Shown in pieces: positions 17,068-26,201 of a DNA stretch of 64,000 nucleotides. Below the pieces are notes generated by a model, which made no database searches, was not told the DNA's origin, and saw only the letters and a list, made by a program, of their open reading frames with translations. A program made the position numbers and the translations under genes. The stretch is from positions 1 through 64,000 of the forward strand of contig NZ_SMAC01000014.1 in assembly GCF_004342115.1 (NCBI RefSeq). The letters run 5' to 3'. The number at the start of each line of letters is the position of its first letter. Within the stretch, counting starts at the first letter, position 1. This stretch comes from Mannheimia haemolytica (GTDB lineage Bacteria; Pseudomonadota; Gammaproteobacteria; Enterobacterales; Pasteurellaceae).

Positions 17068-17793
17068 TTAAAGCTGACCAAAGCTTTCAGGAATATTAGC
17101 GGATAATTTTTGCCAAATTTCACCACTAGATTGGCGATTTTTAGCCATACAAGCGGCTGCTTTTTCACTATCTTTTGCAAGACAAGTACATAATAATGAA
17201 CGGTAAAAGCTTAACGTTAATTGACGATTATTTTCATCAGCAAAGAAAATTTTTGCGACTTGATGATACATTGATTTAAAGCTATTTAGGATCAACGCAT
17301 ACACAGGCTTATTGGCTAAAAAAGTAAATTGTCTGAATAACTTATAATCAAATTCAGCATAAGCAGCTGCTGTATTTTCTAATTCATCTAGTCCATCAAA
17401 GAGTTTAGCACTTTCTTCAGGAGCAAGGTAAATCGCTTCTGGAATATAAGCCTCCGCCATACGAGTACGTAATGACACCACATTGGCAATCACCACTGGA
17501 AGATAGCTTTTATCTAGCTTAATAATAGTGCCAATAATATTAGGCCCCGAAGTTTCCCAAATATCATTCACTCTTGTTGGCTTGCCGTGCTGAATACTTA
17601 ACCAACCTTCTCGCGCTAGACGTTGTAGTACTTCACGTAAAGTTGTTCTTGTTACCCCAATGCGCTCTGCTAACTCTCGCTCGGCAGGAAGATCAGAGCC
17701 GGCAGGGAAATGATTATTCCAAATACTCTTTACAATATATTCTTCCGCTAACGCTGCCGGGCTTTGCGCTTTTAAAATATCACTGTGACCCAT
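17068..17793 (-). CDS. fadR: fatty-acid-responsive GntR regulator FadR
   Basis: 241 aa. The GntR winged helix (about 12-75) reads LPAERELAERIGVTRTTLREVLQRLAREGWLSIQHGKPTRV and is nearly that of E. coli FadR. The C-terminal acyl-CoA domain is less conserved but keeps FDYKLFRQFTFLANKPVYALILNSFK and SSGEIW. In E. coli it represses fatty acid degradation and activates unsaturated fatty acid synthesis. No fad genes are in this window. Start at 17793, with a G-rich stretch (GGGGGG) as the only ribosome binding candidate. Divergent from nhaB, as in E. coli. Confidence 0.95.
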   Translation of the reverse strand: MGHSDILKAQSPAALAEEYIVKSIWNNHFPAGSDLPAERELAERIGVTRTTLREVLQRLAREGWLSIQHGKPTRVNDIWETSGPNIIGTIIKLDKSYLPVVIANVVSLRTRMAEAYIPEAIYLAPEESAKLFDGLDELENTAAAYAEFDYKLFRQFTFLANKPVYALILNSFKSMYHQVAKIFFADENNRQLTLSFYRSLLCTCLAKDSEKAAACMAKNRQSSGEIWQKLSANIPESFGQL

Positions 17794-17904
17794 TAATGCC
17801 CCCCAAGCAAAAAATATGCTTATCTAAAATCTAACTATTCTTTATTTCTAATCAATTATTGCGACTAAAAAGTTCAGTAATACTATTATCCTTTAATCTA
17901 AACT

Positions 17905-17922
17905 ATATTACAATTGTAATAT
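17905..17922. promoter_or_regulatory. 18-bp perfect palindrome in the fadR / nhaB intergenic region
   Basis: ATATTACAATTGTAATAT, a perfect palindrome 28 bases before nhaB and 112 bases before fadR. Placement in a divergent promoter region suggests an operator. It does not match the E. coli FadR consensus (CTGGTC/GACCAG), so the binding protein is unknown. Confidence 0.4.
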
Positions 17923-17949
17923 CTGTTTACAAATTTTGAGGTCCTTTAT

Positions 17950-19491
17950 ATGAGTAGCATTGATGCTCTGTTCAAAAGTTTCTTAGGAAAAAGCCCCGAG
18001 TGGTATAAATTGTGCATTTTGGCATTTTTAATTATCAATCCTCTCATTTATTTCTTTATCAATCCTTTTGTTGCAGGCTGGTTTCTAGTCGCTGAATTTA
18101 TTTTTACTCTCTCTATGGCATTAAAATGTTATCCATTACAGCCAGGTGGTTTATTAGCGATTGAAGCAGTTGTAATCGGTATGACAAATCCTCACCACAT
18201 TAAAGAAGAAATTATGGCAAACTTTGATGTTATTCTTCTTTTAATGTTTATGGTTGCCGGTATTTACTTTATGAAGCAATTATTGCTTTATATTTTCACC
18301 AAACTGCTTGTCGCCATTCATTCGAAAAAAATTCTTTCCCTTTCTTTCTGCTTAAGCGCTGCTTTTTTATCCGCCTTTCTTGATGCTTTAACGGTTATTG
18401 CTGTAATCATTAGCGTTGGAACAGGTTTCTACGGCGTATATCATAAAGTCGCATCAGGTAATAACTTTGAAGATTCTACTGATATTACCAATGATGAAAA
18501 AATCATCTCTAATAAAGAAATTTTAGAGCAATTTCGTGGTTTTTTAAGAAGTTTATTGATGCACGCCGGTATTGGCTCAGCTTTAGGTGGCGTAATGACC
18601 ATGGTGGGAGAACCACAAAACTTAATTATTGCCTCCCAAGCGGAATGGGGATTTATCGAATTCTTACTTAGAGTATTACCAGTTAGCTTACCCGTGTTAA
18701 TTTGTGGGATTGCGACCTGCTTTCTTGTAGAAAAATATAAATTATTTGGTTATGGAGACAGGCTTCCTAGCAAAGTTTGGGTCGTACTCGCTCGCTATAG
18801 CCAACTAAAAGAACAAAAAATGACGAAACAAGATCGCTTAAAGATGCTGGTGCAAGCCATTGCTGGAATTTGGTTAATTATTGGCTTAGCGCTACATCTT
18901 GCCGATGTAGGGATTATTGGCTTAACCATCATCATTATTTGCACTGCATTTTGTGGCATTACTGATGAACACACTTTAGGGAAAGCATTCCAAGAATCTA
19001 TGCCTTTTACTGCATTGCTTATTGTGTTTTTCTCGGTTGTTGCCGTGATTATTGATTTAAAATTATTTGAGCCGATCATTGCCTTTGTGTTATCTGCCGA
19101 ACCACATTCACAGCTTTCATTATTCTATATTTTCAATGGTTTGCTCTCGATGATTTCAGATAACGTCTTCGTCGGTACTGTTTACATTAATGAAGCTAAA
19201 ACCGCACTAGATGCCGGCATTATAGATCGTGAGCAGTTCGACCTGATTGCAGTTGCAATTAATACTGGCACAAATCTTCCTTCTGTTGCTACCCCAAACG
19301 GACAAGCTGCTTTCTTATTCTTATTAACGTCCTCCTTTGCGCCGTTAATTAAACTGTCTTACGGCAGAATGGTCTATATGGCATTACCTTATACCATTGT
19401 TCTATCTATTGTCGGTTTCTTAGGGTTAGAATTCTTACTACCTTCTATGACTGAAGTAATGATAAATTGGGGATGGTTTATTACACGTTAG
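17950..19491 (+). CDS. nhaB: Na+/H+ antiporter NhaB
   Basis: 513 aa integral membrane protein with about twelve hydrophobic segments. Family-typical stretches include [52 protein letters not shown] and [11 protein letters not shown], plus [24 protein letters not shown]. It exchanges Na+ for H+ across the inner membrane for pH and sodium homeostasis. The fadR/nhaB/dsbB order matches E. coli. ATG behind GAGGTCC. dsbB follows 62 bases later. Confidence 0.97.
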   Translation: MSSIDALFKSFLGKSPEWYKLCILAFLIINPLIYFFINPFVAGWFLVAEFIFTLSMALKCYPLQPGGLLAIEAVVIGMTNPHHIKEEIMANFDVILLLMFMVAGIYFMKQLLLYIFTKLLVAIHSKKILSLSFCLSAAFLSAFLDALTVIAVIISVGTGFYGVYHKVASGNNFEDSTDITNDEKIISNKEILEQFRGFLRSLLMHAGIGSALGGVMTMVGEPQNLIIASQAEWGFIEFLLRVLPVSLPVLICGIATCFLVEKYKLFGYGDRLPSKVWVVLARYSQLKEQKMTKQDRLKMLVQAIAGIWLIIGLALHLADVGIIGLTIIIICTAFCGITDEHTLGKAFQESMPFTALLIVFFSVVAVIIDLKLFEPIIAFVLSAEPHSQLSLFYIFNGLLSMISDNVFVGTVYINEAKTALDAGIIDREQFDLIAVAINTGTNLPSVATPNGQAAFLFLLTSSFAPLIKLSYGRMVYMALPYTIVLSIVGFLGLEFLLPSMTEVMINWGWFITR

Positions 19492-19553
19492 TTTATAGAT
19501 AACTCATACCAAATAAGGTAGAATGCCTTAAGTTCACAAAATGAGGAATAACT

Positions 19554-20093
19554 ATGCTCTATTTTTTTAAAAATCTATCACAATCTCGCAGTGCATGGTT
19601 TTTACTAATGTTAAGCTGTCTTATACTTGAAGGCACAGCGCTTTATTTCCAACATGGGATGGGATTAGTACCTTGTGTAATGTGTATTTATGAGCGAGTT
19701 GCTTTATTTGGTATTTTATTTGCCGGTATTTTAGGATTTCTTGGTAATAGATATGCGATTATTCGCTACTTGGCAATTCTAATTTGGCTTGGTAGCGCAT
19801 TTAAAGGGCTAATACTTTCAATCAAACACCACGATTATCAGGTCAATCCATCACCATGGAATCAATGCGAATTTAAAGTTAATTTCCCGCAAACCTTGCC
19901 GCTTGACCAATGGCTACCACAAGTGTTTGCCCCCGGTCCGGTTAATTGTAGCCAAAGCCAATGGGAAATGTTCGGCTTTTCAATGGCACAATGGCTAATC
20001 TTTACTTTTGCGGTTTACTTAATTGTTGCGGTCATTGTGCTAATCAGCCAATTTAAACGTAGCCGTCAAAGAAATAACTTTATGTTTCGTTAA
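19554..20093 (+). CDS. dsbB: disulfide bond formation protein B
   Basis: 179 aa, four hydrophobic segments. The first redox pair C41-C44 lies in PCVMCIYERV. The second pair is one cysteine in SPWNQCEFKV and one in GPVNCSQSQW. DsbB reoxidises the periplasmic DsbA and passes electrons to quinones. Follows nhaB in the same direction and may share its transcript. Good ribosome binding site, GAGGAATAACT. Confidence 0.97.
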   Translation: MLYFFKNLSQSRSAWFLLMLSCLILEGTALYFQHGMGLVPCVMCIYERVALFGILFAGILGFLGNRYAIIRYLAILIWLGSAFKGLILSIKHHDYQVNPSPWNQCEFKVNFPQTLPLDQWLPQVFAPGPVNCSQSQWEMFGFSMAQWLIFTFAVYLIVAVIVLISQFKRSRQRNNFMFR

Positions 20094-20103
20094 TTATTAA
20101 TAA

Positions 20104-20127
20104 AGGGGCAAATGTTGATTTGCCCCT
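20104..20127 (+). terminator. hairpin between dsbB and metC
   Basis: AGGGGCAAAT-GTTG-ATTTGCCCCT, a perfect 10-bp stem 10 bases after the dsbB stop. The T tract after it is interrupted (ATGCATTTTACTT), so read-through into metC is possible. Confidence 0.7.
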
Positions 20128-20151
20128 ATGCATTTTACTTTAGGAAAAGTT

Positions 20152-21342
20152 ATGTCTAACTATAAAAATCTTTCCACCAAACTTGTTCATACAGGGCGTA
20201 AAAAACGTAACACACAAGGAGCAGTTAACCCGGTGATTCAGCGTGCTTCATCTTTAGTGTTTGAAACCTTAGAAGAGAAAAAACACGCTACACAAAACCG
20301 CTACAAAGGAGCATTATTTTATGGCAGACGTGGCACTCTCACTCATTTTTCATTACAAGAAGCGATGTGTGAATTAGAAGGTGGAGCAGGTTGCTACCTT
20401 TACCCTTGCGGTGCGGCGGCAGTCACCAATGCGATTTTAGCTTTTGTGGAACAAGGTGACCACATTTTAATGACAGGCGCAGCTTACGAACCGACACAAG
20501 AATTCTGTAATGTGCTGTTAAAACGTATGGGGGTTTCAACTACTTATTATGACCCGATGATTGGTGAAGGCTTGAAAGCCCTTGTGCAACCGAACACCAA
20601 AGTGCTTTTTTTAGAATCGCCGAGCTCGCTAACAATGGAAGTGCCTGATATTCCGACTCTCGTGCGTGTTGCTCGTGAAATCAACCCAGAAATCGTGATT
20701 ATGATCGACAACACTTGGTCTGCCGGTGTGCTGTTCCCTGCTTTAGAATATGGCATTGATATTTCCATTCAAGCCGGCACTAAATATTTAGTCGGGCATT
20801 CTGATGTGATGATCGGCACAGCCGTTTCCAATGCTCGTTGTTGGGATAAACTGCGTGAAGGCTCTTATTTAATGGGGCAAATGGTGGATGCTGATTCCGC
20901 TTACATCACCGCTCGGGGGCTACGCACCTTAGGCATTCGCTTAAAACAGCACGAACAAAGTAGCATTGCGGTAGCTAACTGGCTGGCTCAACGCCCTGAA
21001 GTGAAAGCAGTTTATCACCCGGCGTTGGAAAGCTGCCCGGGGCACGAATTTTTTAAGCGGGATTTTTTAGGTTCAAGCGGTCTATTTTCATTTGAACTTT
21101 GCGAAAAGCTCTCGAATGACAAATTAGCCAACTTCCTAGAGCATTTTGAACTGTTTTCAATGGCGTATTCTTGGGGTGGGTTTGAATCGCTGATTCTTGC
21201 CAACCAGCCGGAAGAAATTGCCAAAATCCGTCCGTCTATTGAGCGAAAACTAACGGGTACATTAATTCGCATTCACGTTGGCTTGGAAGCGGTGGAAGAT
21301 TTAATTGCCGATTTAGAACAAGGTTTTAACCGTATTCGCTAA
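20152..21342 (+). CDS. metC: cystathionine beta-lyase
   Basis: 396 aa PLP enzyme that cleaves cystathionine to homocysteine, pyruvate and ammonia. Motifs are [32 protein letters not shown], the PLP pocket [21 protein letters not shown] and the lysine loop [16 protein letters not shown]. An upstream in-frame ATG at 20128 lies inside the dsbB terminator region; the ATG at 20152 follows TTAGGAAAAG and is preferred. It converges on a broken MetE-like gene, so two homocysteine-linked functions meet here. Confidence 0.94.
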   Translation: MSNYKNLSTKLVHTGRKKRNTQGAVNPVIQRASSLVFETLEEKKHATQNRYKGALFYGRRGTLTHFSLQEAMCELEGGAGCYLYPCGAAAVTNAILAFVEQGDHILMTGAAYEPTQEFCNVLLKRMGVSTTYYDPMIGEGLKALVQPNTKVLFLESPSSLTMEVPDIPTLVRVAREINPEIVIMIDNTWSAGVLFPALEYGIDISIQAGTKYLVGHSDVMIGTAVSNARCWDKLREGSYLMGQMVDADSAYITARGLRTLGIRLKQHEQSSIAVANWLAQRPEVKAVYHPALESCPGHEFFKRDFLGSSGLFSFELCEKLSNDKLANFLEHFELFSMAYSWGGFESLILANQPEEIAKIRPSIERKLTGTLIRIHVGLEAVEDLIADLEQGFNRIR

Positions 21343-21368
21343 ATGGCTTGAATTGCAAAAAATTAACA

Positions 21369-21398
21369 AAAAATGCCCGCTTGTTGCGGGCATTTTCT
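21369..21398. terminator. bidirectional terminator metC / MetE-like gene
   Basis: AAAATGCCCGC-TTGTT-GCGGGCATTTT with A and T runs on both flanks, between two convergent genes. The loop region contains a USS-like CCGCTTGTT. Confidence 0.9.
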
Positions 21399-21402
21399 CA
21401 CA

Positions 21403-22480
21403 TTAATCTTCGCCCCAAACTTCTTTGGCAATTTCTTCCACAAAGCGGACTTTCGCCCACTGTTGTGCTTCTGACATTATATTGCCCTCTTCGGTTGAGG
21501 CAAAACCACATTGCGGACTGAGACAAAGCTGCTCTAACGGCACATATTTTGCCGCCTCTTGAATACGGGCTTTAACCGCTTCTTTATCTTCCAATTCAGG
21601 GAATTTTGAGCTAATTAAGCCCAACACCACACGCCCTTTGTTGTTGGCAAAATGTTTTAACGGCTCAAAACCGCCTGAATGCTCATCATCATATTCTAAG
21701 AAATAGCCGTCATAGTTGGTTTGAGCAAATAAGCCGTCTGCAATCGGATCATAAGCCCCTGTCAATAAATAAGAAGATTTATAGTTGCCTCGGCAAACGT
21801 GGGTGGTAATGGTTAAATCTTCCGGCTTATCGGCAAGAATGGCTTGAATATTCGCCACCGCTTGAGCTTTATCGGCTTCAAATGTCGGTTGACCAACGTT
21901 ATTACACAACGACCCCCAATAGACATCATCAATTTGCAAATAACGACAGCCGGCATCATAGAACGCTTTAATCGCCTCTTTATAAGCCTGTTGCACATCT
22001 TTGGCAAATTCCTCACGGTTTGGGTAAATGCCGTGATCCCACTGAATCGGGTACATTAATTGGTTTGGACTTGGAATGGTAAATTTCACCACCGCACGAC
22101 CACCTACAATCGCATTGAATTTTTTGAAATGCTCAATAAAAGGGTGATTCGGATTCCAAGACACTTTACCGCAACAACGTGTATTATAAAACCCCTTTAA
22201 ACGCATAGGCTTTTTCCGGCACATAGCCTTCAATGCCGTTCAGATTTTCCAAGAAATCAATATGCCACCAAGAGCGGTGATATTCGCCGTCTGTAACAAC
22301 TTGAATGCCCGCATCTAATTGAGCTTGTACTAATTTTTTCACTTCCGCTTCTACAATTTCATCACGTTGTTCGAGGGAAATGTTGCCTGCTTTATAGTCT
22401 GCGTGAGCTTTTTTCCAAGCATCGGAACGCAAATATGAGCCAACGGTGTCTGCGTGAAAAGGTAATTTTTGATGTGCCAT
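21403..22480 (-). pseudogene. MetE-like cobalamin-independent methyltransferase family protein, frameshifted
   Basis: Two overlapping frames together make one protein of about 358 aa. The 5' part (22480-22184) starts MAHQKLPFHADTVGSYLRS and ends AYAFKGVL-stop. The 3' part continues as KGFYNTRCCGKVSWNPNHPF in the next frame to WGED. The join is at a GGGG run (CCCC at 22192-22195 on the plus strand); removing one G restores a continuous reading frame. The protein is of the short MetE C-terminal-like family (YxjG/YxjH type) with HVCRGNYKSSYLLTGAYD and LCLSPQCGFAST. This family uses a zinc Cys/His site for methyl transfer to homocysteine or related thiols. The start has a good GGAG site. Either a true pseudogene or a one-base sequence error. 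Confidence 0.85.
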
Positions 22481-22569
22481 TTTAGTTCTCCAACTCCTGT
22501 ATTACAGGAGTTTATCCTAAGCCAATTAGCTAAAGCTCACAATCAATTTATCGGCTTTTTAATTGAAAA

Positions 22570-22610
22570 AATCTCACCAAAAGATGAAAGTGATTCATAA
22601 TGGTGAGATT
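22570..22610 (-). terminator. pyrE terminator
   Basis: AATCTCACCA pairs with TGGTGAGATT over 10 bp with a 21-base loop. On the minus strand the stem is followed by TTTTTT. It lies between pyrE and the MetE-like gene, so these are separate transcripts. Confidence 0.8.
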
Positions 22611-22653
22611 AGAGAGTGACAAGCGGTGAGTTTTTGCTGTTTTTTTGCAAAAG

Positions 22654-23295
22654 TTAAACACCGTATTTTTCACGATATTCACGCATTTTCGGCAAATAAG
22701 GAGCGTATTGTGGCGACGTTTCAATAAATGCTACCAAATCATCAAAATCCACAATCGAGAAAACTTGGCAATCGTAATCACGTTCGACTTCTTGAATCGC
22801 AGACAACTCGCCCTTGCCTTTCTCTTTACGGTTTAACGCAATCAGCACACCGGCAAGCTGGGCATTATTGGCATTGATAATTTCCATCGACTCACGAATT
22901 GCCGTGCCTGCGGTAATCACATCGTCCACCAGCAAAATCTTGCCCGTTAAGGGAGAACCGATTAAATTACCGCCTTCACCGTGATCTTTTGCCTCTTTGC
23001 GGTTAAAGCAACAAGGTTTATCCACATCGAACAGGTTGGCTAGTGCCACGGCAACCGTGGTTGCAATCGGAATGCCTTTATAAGCCGGCCCGAATAACAC
23101 ATCATACTCAATGCCGCTGGCTTGAATGGCTTTGGCGTAATATTCGCCTAATTTGGCTAAATCGCGCCCGGTGTTAAAAAGCCCAGCATTGAAAAAATAG
23201 GGGCTGATTCTGCCTGATTTTAAGGTAAATTCGCCAAATTTCAGCACATTGCGACTTAAGGCAAATTCAATAAAGTCGTGTTTGTATTGTTGCAT
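22654..23295 (-). CDS. pyrE: orotate phosphoribosyltransferase
   Basis: 213 aa. It joins orotate and PRPP to form OMP in pyrimidine synthesis. Motifs are [37 protein letters not shown] and the PRPP-binding loop [16 protein letters not shown]. Length equals that of E. coli PyrE. Minus strand, downstream of rlmJ by 122 bases that hold a small dispersed hairpin. Confidence 0.98.
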   Translation of the reverse strand: MQQYKHDFIEFALSRNVLKFGEFTLKSGRISPYFFNAGLFNTGRDLAKLGEYYAKAIQASGIEYDVLFGPAYKGIPIATTVAVALANLFDVDKPCCFNRKEAKDHGEGGNLIGSPLTGKILLVDDVITAGTAIRESMEIINANNAQLAGVLIALNRKEKGKGELSAIQEVERDYDCQVFSIVDFDDLVAFIETSPQYAPYLPKMREYREKYGV

Positions 23296-23381
23296 CGTTT
23301 TTTCCTTTTATATTTCCCCCACTTCTTGATAAGACAAGCGGTTATTTTTCTAAAAAATATTGCAAATCAGAATTTATGATG

Positions 23382-23403
23382 GCGCAAGCGTCCACGCTTG
23401 TGC
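23382..23403. repeat. TCCA-loop dispersed hairpin, copy 1
   Basis: GCGCAAGCG-TCCA-CGCTTGTGC, preceded by GAT. A second copy at 32440-32465 keeps the loop and pairing but changes the stem (AAGCG/CGCTT here, GAGCG/CGCTC there). Located between rlmJ and pyrE. Confidence 0.6.
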
Positions 23404-23417
23404 TATCCGTATTTAAT

Positions 23418-24260
23418 TTACTCAGGCGTAATCCACTCCACCTTCCAAGAACCTGTTCCTTCCGGCACAAGCACCTCGGTTAAATATGGCAGGATTTTTT
23501 TCATCTGGGTTTCAAGCTGCCACGGTGGGTTGATCACAATCATACCACTTGCCGTCATTCCACGTTGGTCGCTATCAGGACGAACGGCAAGCTCAATTTG
23601 TAGAATTTTGCGAATGCCGGTATCCATTAAACCTCGCACTATACGTTTGGTATGTTGGCGAAGCACCACCGGATACCAAATGGCATACACACCAGTGGCA
23701 AACCGTTTGTAGCCCTCTTCTATCGCTTTAACCACCAATTCATAATCTTCTTTTAATTCATAAGGTGGATCAATCAACACAAAACCTCGACGCTCTTTAG
23801 GCGGCTGGGCGGATTTTAATTGTTGAAAGCCATTTTCTCGCTTGGTTTGCACATTTTTCGCTTTGGCAAATTCTTGTCGTAACAGCGGAAAATCATTGGG
23901 GTGAAGTTCGGTAAGAATGGCTCGGTCTTGCTCACGCAGTTGCTGTACCGCCAATAATGGGGAGCCTGCGTAATACTTTAACTTGCCGCCACGGTTTAAT
24001 TTTTTCAGCTCATCAATATAGAATGCCACTTCTTCCGGTAAATCATCACGCTCCCATAAACGGGCAACACCCTCTAAATATTCGCCTGTTTTTTCCGATT
24101 CAAAACTTAACAGACTATAACGCCCCACACCGGAGTGAGTATCAAGATATAAAAAACCTTTTTCTTTTTCTTTTAATGCTCGCAAGATCAAAAGCTGGAC
24201 AATGTGTTTTAGCACATCAGCGTGGTTGCCTGCGTGGAAACTGTGGCGATAACTTAACAT
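23418..24260 (-). CDS. rlmJ: 23S rRNA (adenine-2030-N6)-methyltransferase
   Basis: 280 aa. MLSYRHSFHAGNHADVLKH is diagnostic of RlmJ (formerly YhiR/ComJ). The methyl donor site shows DTHSGVGRYSLLS and the catalytic motif is IDPPYE near residue 165. It methylates A2030 of 23S rRNA. Earlier work in Haemophilus named this family for a role in using DNA as a nutrient or in competence, which may be relevant in a USS-bearing species. Minus strand, ahead of pyrE. Confidence 0.95.
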   Translation of the reverse strand: MLSYRHSFHAGNHADVLKHIVQLLILRALKEKEKGFLYLDTHSGVGRYSLLSFESEKTGEYLEGVARLWERDDLPEEVAFYIDELKKLNRGGKLKYYAGSPLLAVQQLREQDRAILTELHPNDFPLLRQEFAKAKNVQTKRENGFQQLKSAQPPKERRGFVLIDPPYELKEDYELVVKAIEEGYKRFATGVYAIWYPVVLRQHTKRIVRGLMDTGIRKILQIELAVRPDSDQRGMTASGMIVINPPWQLETQMKKILPYLTEVLVPEGTGSWKVEWITPE

Positions 24261-24319
24261 ATTCTTCTCTTTTTCTAGTAAAATGAGCCATATTTTAACG
24301 TATTCACCCTATTTAGACT

Positions 24320-24895
24320 ATGCCAAATTTAAAAATCGAACAGGGCTGTTTAACCGGTCAAAAACAAGTGCCGTCTCCGCATTTTAGCCAACGTCCTGAT
24401 CAAGAGGATATTTCCTTGTTGGTTATTCACTACATCAGCTTACCGCCGGAAGAATTTGGTGGAAATTTTATCGATCTGTTTTTCCAAGGTAAACTCGAAC
24501 CAACCGCTCACCCTTATTTTGAAGAAATCAAAGATCTACGGGTTTCCGCCCATTGTTTGATTAATAGGGAGGGGGAAATCACGCAATATGTGAATTTTAA
24601 CGATATGGCGTGGCACGCCGGCGTCTCTTGTTTTGAAGGGCGGGAGAAATGCAATGAATATTCGATTGGCATTGAACTGGAAGGCAGTAATAATCAGCCG
24701 TTTACTCAAGCTCAATACCAATCTTTGGCAAATTTGACCAAAGCCATTCAGCAAAGCTATCCACAAATTACCGATGAACGCATCACCGGGCATTGCCATA
24801 TTGCCCCGGAACGGAAAATCGACCCGGGGCAATATTTTGATTGGGCATATTACAAACACCTACTGAACGAGGCTAAAAAGTCGGCTCAGCAGTAA
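24320..24895 (+). CDS. ampD: 1,6-anhydro-N-acetylmuramyl-L-alanine amidase
   Basis: 191 aa cytosolic zinc amidase of peptidoglycan recycling that removes the peptide from anhydro-muropeptides. LLVIHYISLPPEEFGG carries the first zinc histidine. DMAWHAGVSCFEGREKCNEYSIGIELEG and ITGHCHIAPERKIDPGQYFDW carry the remaining metal and catalytic residues. Divergent from rlmJ and overlapping the 3' end of rluA by 23 bases tail to tail. Confidence 0.96.
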   Translation: MPNLKIEQGCLTGQKQVPSPHFSQRPDQEDISLLVIHYISLPPEEFGGNFIDLFFQGKLEPTAHPYFEEIKDLRVSAHCLINREGEITQYVNFNDMAWHAGVSCFEGREKCNEYSIGIELEGSNNQPFTQAQYQSLANLTKAIQQSYPQITDERITGHCHIAPERKIDPGQYFDWAYYKHLLNEAKKSAQQ

Positions 24896-25541
24896 ACGTC
24901 ATCAACTCCCTTGTAATCGGGTGAGTAATTGTTAGTGACTCCGCGTGCAAACATAAACGGGGCGATAAACTTTTTGCCAGCGGATTAGCATAAAACTTAT
25001 CGCCAATAATCGGGTGACCTAACGCAAGGCTATGTACTCGTAGCTGATGCGAACGCCCCGTGATAGGCGTGAGTTTTACTCTCGCTATATTATTCGGATA
25101 ATGAGCTAACACTTCATAATGGGTAATGGCTTTTTTGCCTCGTTCATAGCAAATTTTCTGGCGGGGGCGATTTTCCCAATCGCAAATCAGCGGAAAATTC
25201 ATTTCGCCCTTATCCCCAACTTTTTCACCTAATTTGCCCCAAAGTAACGCAATATAGTGTTTTTTCGGTTCACGTTCCCGAAATTGGCGTTTTAGTTCTT
25301 TTTCCGCCGCTTTGCTTAGGGCGAACAAAAGAATACCGCTTGTTGCCATATCCAAACGATGAGCCGGTTCGGTAAAGCCATATTTTTGCTGTACTCGAGT
25401 CATTGCACTGTCGTAATATTCGGGACGATTGCCCGGCACCGATAATAAACCACTAGGCTTATTAATTACTAAAATATGGTTATCCCGATAAACCTCATCT
25501 AAAAATGGTTCTAATGGAGGGTTATATTCAATTAATGCCAT
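24873..25541 (-). CDS. rluA: dual-specificity RNA pseudouridine synthase RluA
   Basis: 222 aa. The catalytic aspartate lies in AHRLDMATSGILL, and LKRQFREREPKKHYIALLWG and GRSHQLRVHSLALGHPIIGDKFYA follow E. coli RluA closely. It makes pseudouridine at U746 of 23S rRNA and U32 of several tRNAs. No S4 domain, as expected for RluA. Follows the brnA stop by 11 bases and may be co-transcribed with the toxin-antitoxin pair. Its 3' end overlaps ampD. Confidence 0.94.
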   Translation of the reverse strand: MALIEYNPPLEPFLDEVYRDNHILVINKPSGLLSVPGNRPEYYDSAMTRVQQKYGFTEPAHRLDMATSGILLFALSKAAEKELKRQFREREPKKHYIALLWGKLGEKVGDKGEMNFPLICDWENRPRQKICYERGKKAITHYEVLAHYPNNIARVKLTPITGRSHQLRVHSLALGHPIIGDKFYANPLAKSLSPRLCLHAESLTITHPITRELMTFTAEPTF

Positions 25542-25552
25542 TTGCCACTCGC

Positions 25553-25795
25553 TTACCTAGGTGATTGAACCGGTAATTTTTCCGCAATCCACATTTTACT
25601 CAAGGCTTGGCGAGGCACACCTAAATGTCTGGCTTGCTTATCTAACGCTTCTACCATCCAATTTGGGAAATCAACATTCACCCTTTTCATTTGCCCCGGG
25701 CGATGAGCGGTAGAAAGATCGCAGTATTGTAAAATATCTTCTTTGCCTTCATCGAAGATACGTTCTAATTCTTCGGCACTAATGGTATTTCTCAT
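25553..25795 (-). CDS. brnA: antitoxin of a BrnT/BrnA-type module (CopG-like)
   Basis: 80 aa. The C-terminal half, MKRVNVDFPNWMVEALDKQARHLGVPRQALSKMWIAEKL, looks like a ribbon-helix-helix DNA-binding domain. The acidic N terminus (EELERIFDEGKEDILQY) probably contacts the toxin. Its start overlaps the end of the BrnT-like gene by 17 bases, the usual toxin-first order of BrnTA modules, and suggests translational coupling. The pair would be autoregulated by the complex. Closest family could also be described simply as CopG-type antitoxin. Confidence 0.75.
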   Translation of the reverse strand: MRNTISAEELERIFDEGKEDILQYCDLSTAHRPGQMKRVNVDFPNWMVEALDKQARHLGVPRQALSKMWIAEKLPVQSPR

Positions 25796-26075
25796 AGTAT
25801 GAGATCTCTTTTTTACGGGAACGTCTAACTGAAATTAAACGAATAACATCATTTCTTGGTGTAAAAAACGCTGTCCAATATTTATCATAAATCTTGCCAA
25901 TCAGGAAATAGCGTAATTCGGGTTCAATGCAAGCCTCCAGTACAACTTTTCGTTCATCTTCCCAAAGCAACTTTGCCTGTTCAAAATCAATACCATATTT
26001 GGCTAAATTAATTTGGCTTTTGTTCGGGTCGTATTCAAACAATAACGGCACAGCATATTGCAAATCTATATACAT
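25779..26075 (-). CDS. brnT: BrnT-family toxin (RelE-fold ribonuclease)
   Basis: 98 aa. The pattern F-E-Y-D-P-N-K-S-Q-I-N-L-A-K-Y-G-I-D-F-E-Q-A is the BrnT signature. It is followed by WEDERKVVLE and a C-terminal VIRLISVRRSRKKEISYYEKYH, where BrnT has its active-site arginines. BrnT toxins cleave RNA and block translation. The N-terminal MYIDLQYAVPLL extends beyond the core; this is the only good ATG before FEYDPNK. First gene of the brnT-brnA-rluA run. Confidence 0.8.
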   Translation of the reverse strand: MYIDLQYAVPLLFEYDPNKSQINLAKYGIDFEQAKLLWEDERKVVLEACIEPELRYFLIGKIYDKYWTAFFTPRNDVIRLISVRRSRKKEISYYEKYH

Positions 26076-26145
26076 AATATTCCTTTTTTATACCTTTTAC
26101 AATATGAGGAATAGCATAAATAATCTGCAAGGATGACACAAAATA

Positions 26146-26187
26146 GAAAAGTGATTTTTTCGACATAGATCGAAAAAATCACTTTTC
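26146..26187. terminator. 18-bp perfect hairpin downstream of rapA
   Basis: GAAAAGTGATTTTTTCGA pairs perfectly with TCGAAAAAATCACTTTTC around the 6-base loop CATAGA. It lies 14 bases after the rapA stop and 70 bases upstream of brnT. It probably ends rapA transcription, but the stem is much longer than the other terminators here. Confidence 0.7.
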
Positions 26188-26201
26188 GTACTTGCAAAAA
26201 A

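Noticed and set aside
22491-22512. ACTCCTGT-ATT-ACAGGAGT palindrome upstream of the MetE-like gene as a MetJ box
   Set aside because: It does not resemble the AGACGTCT repeats of MetJ and overlaps the ribosome binding region; no basis for a named regulator.
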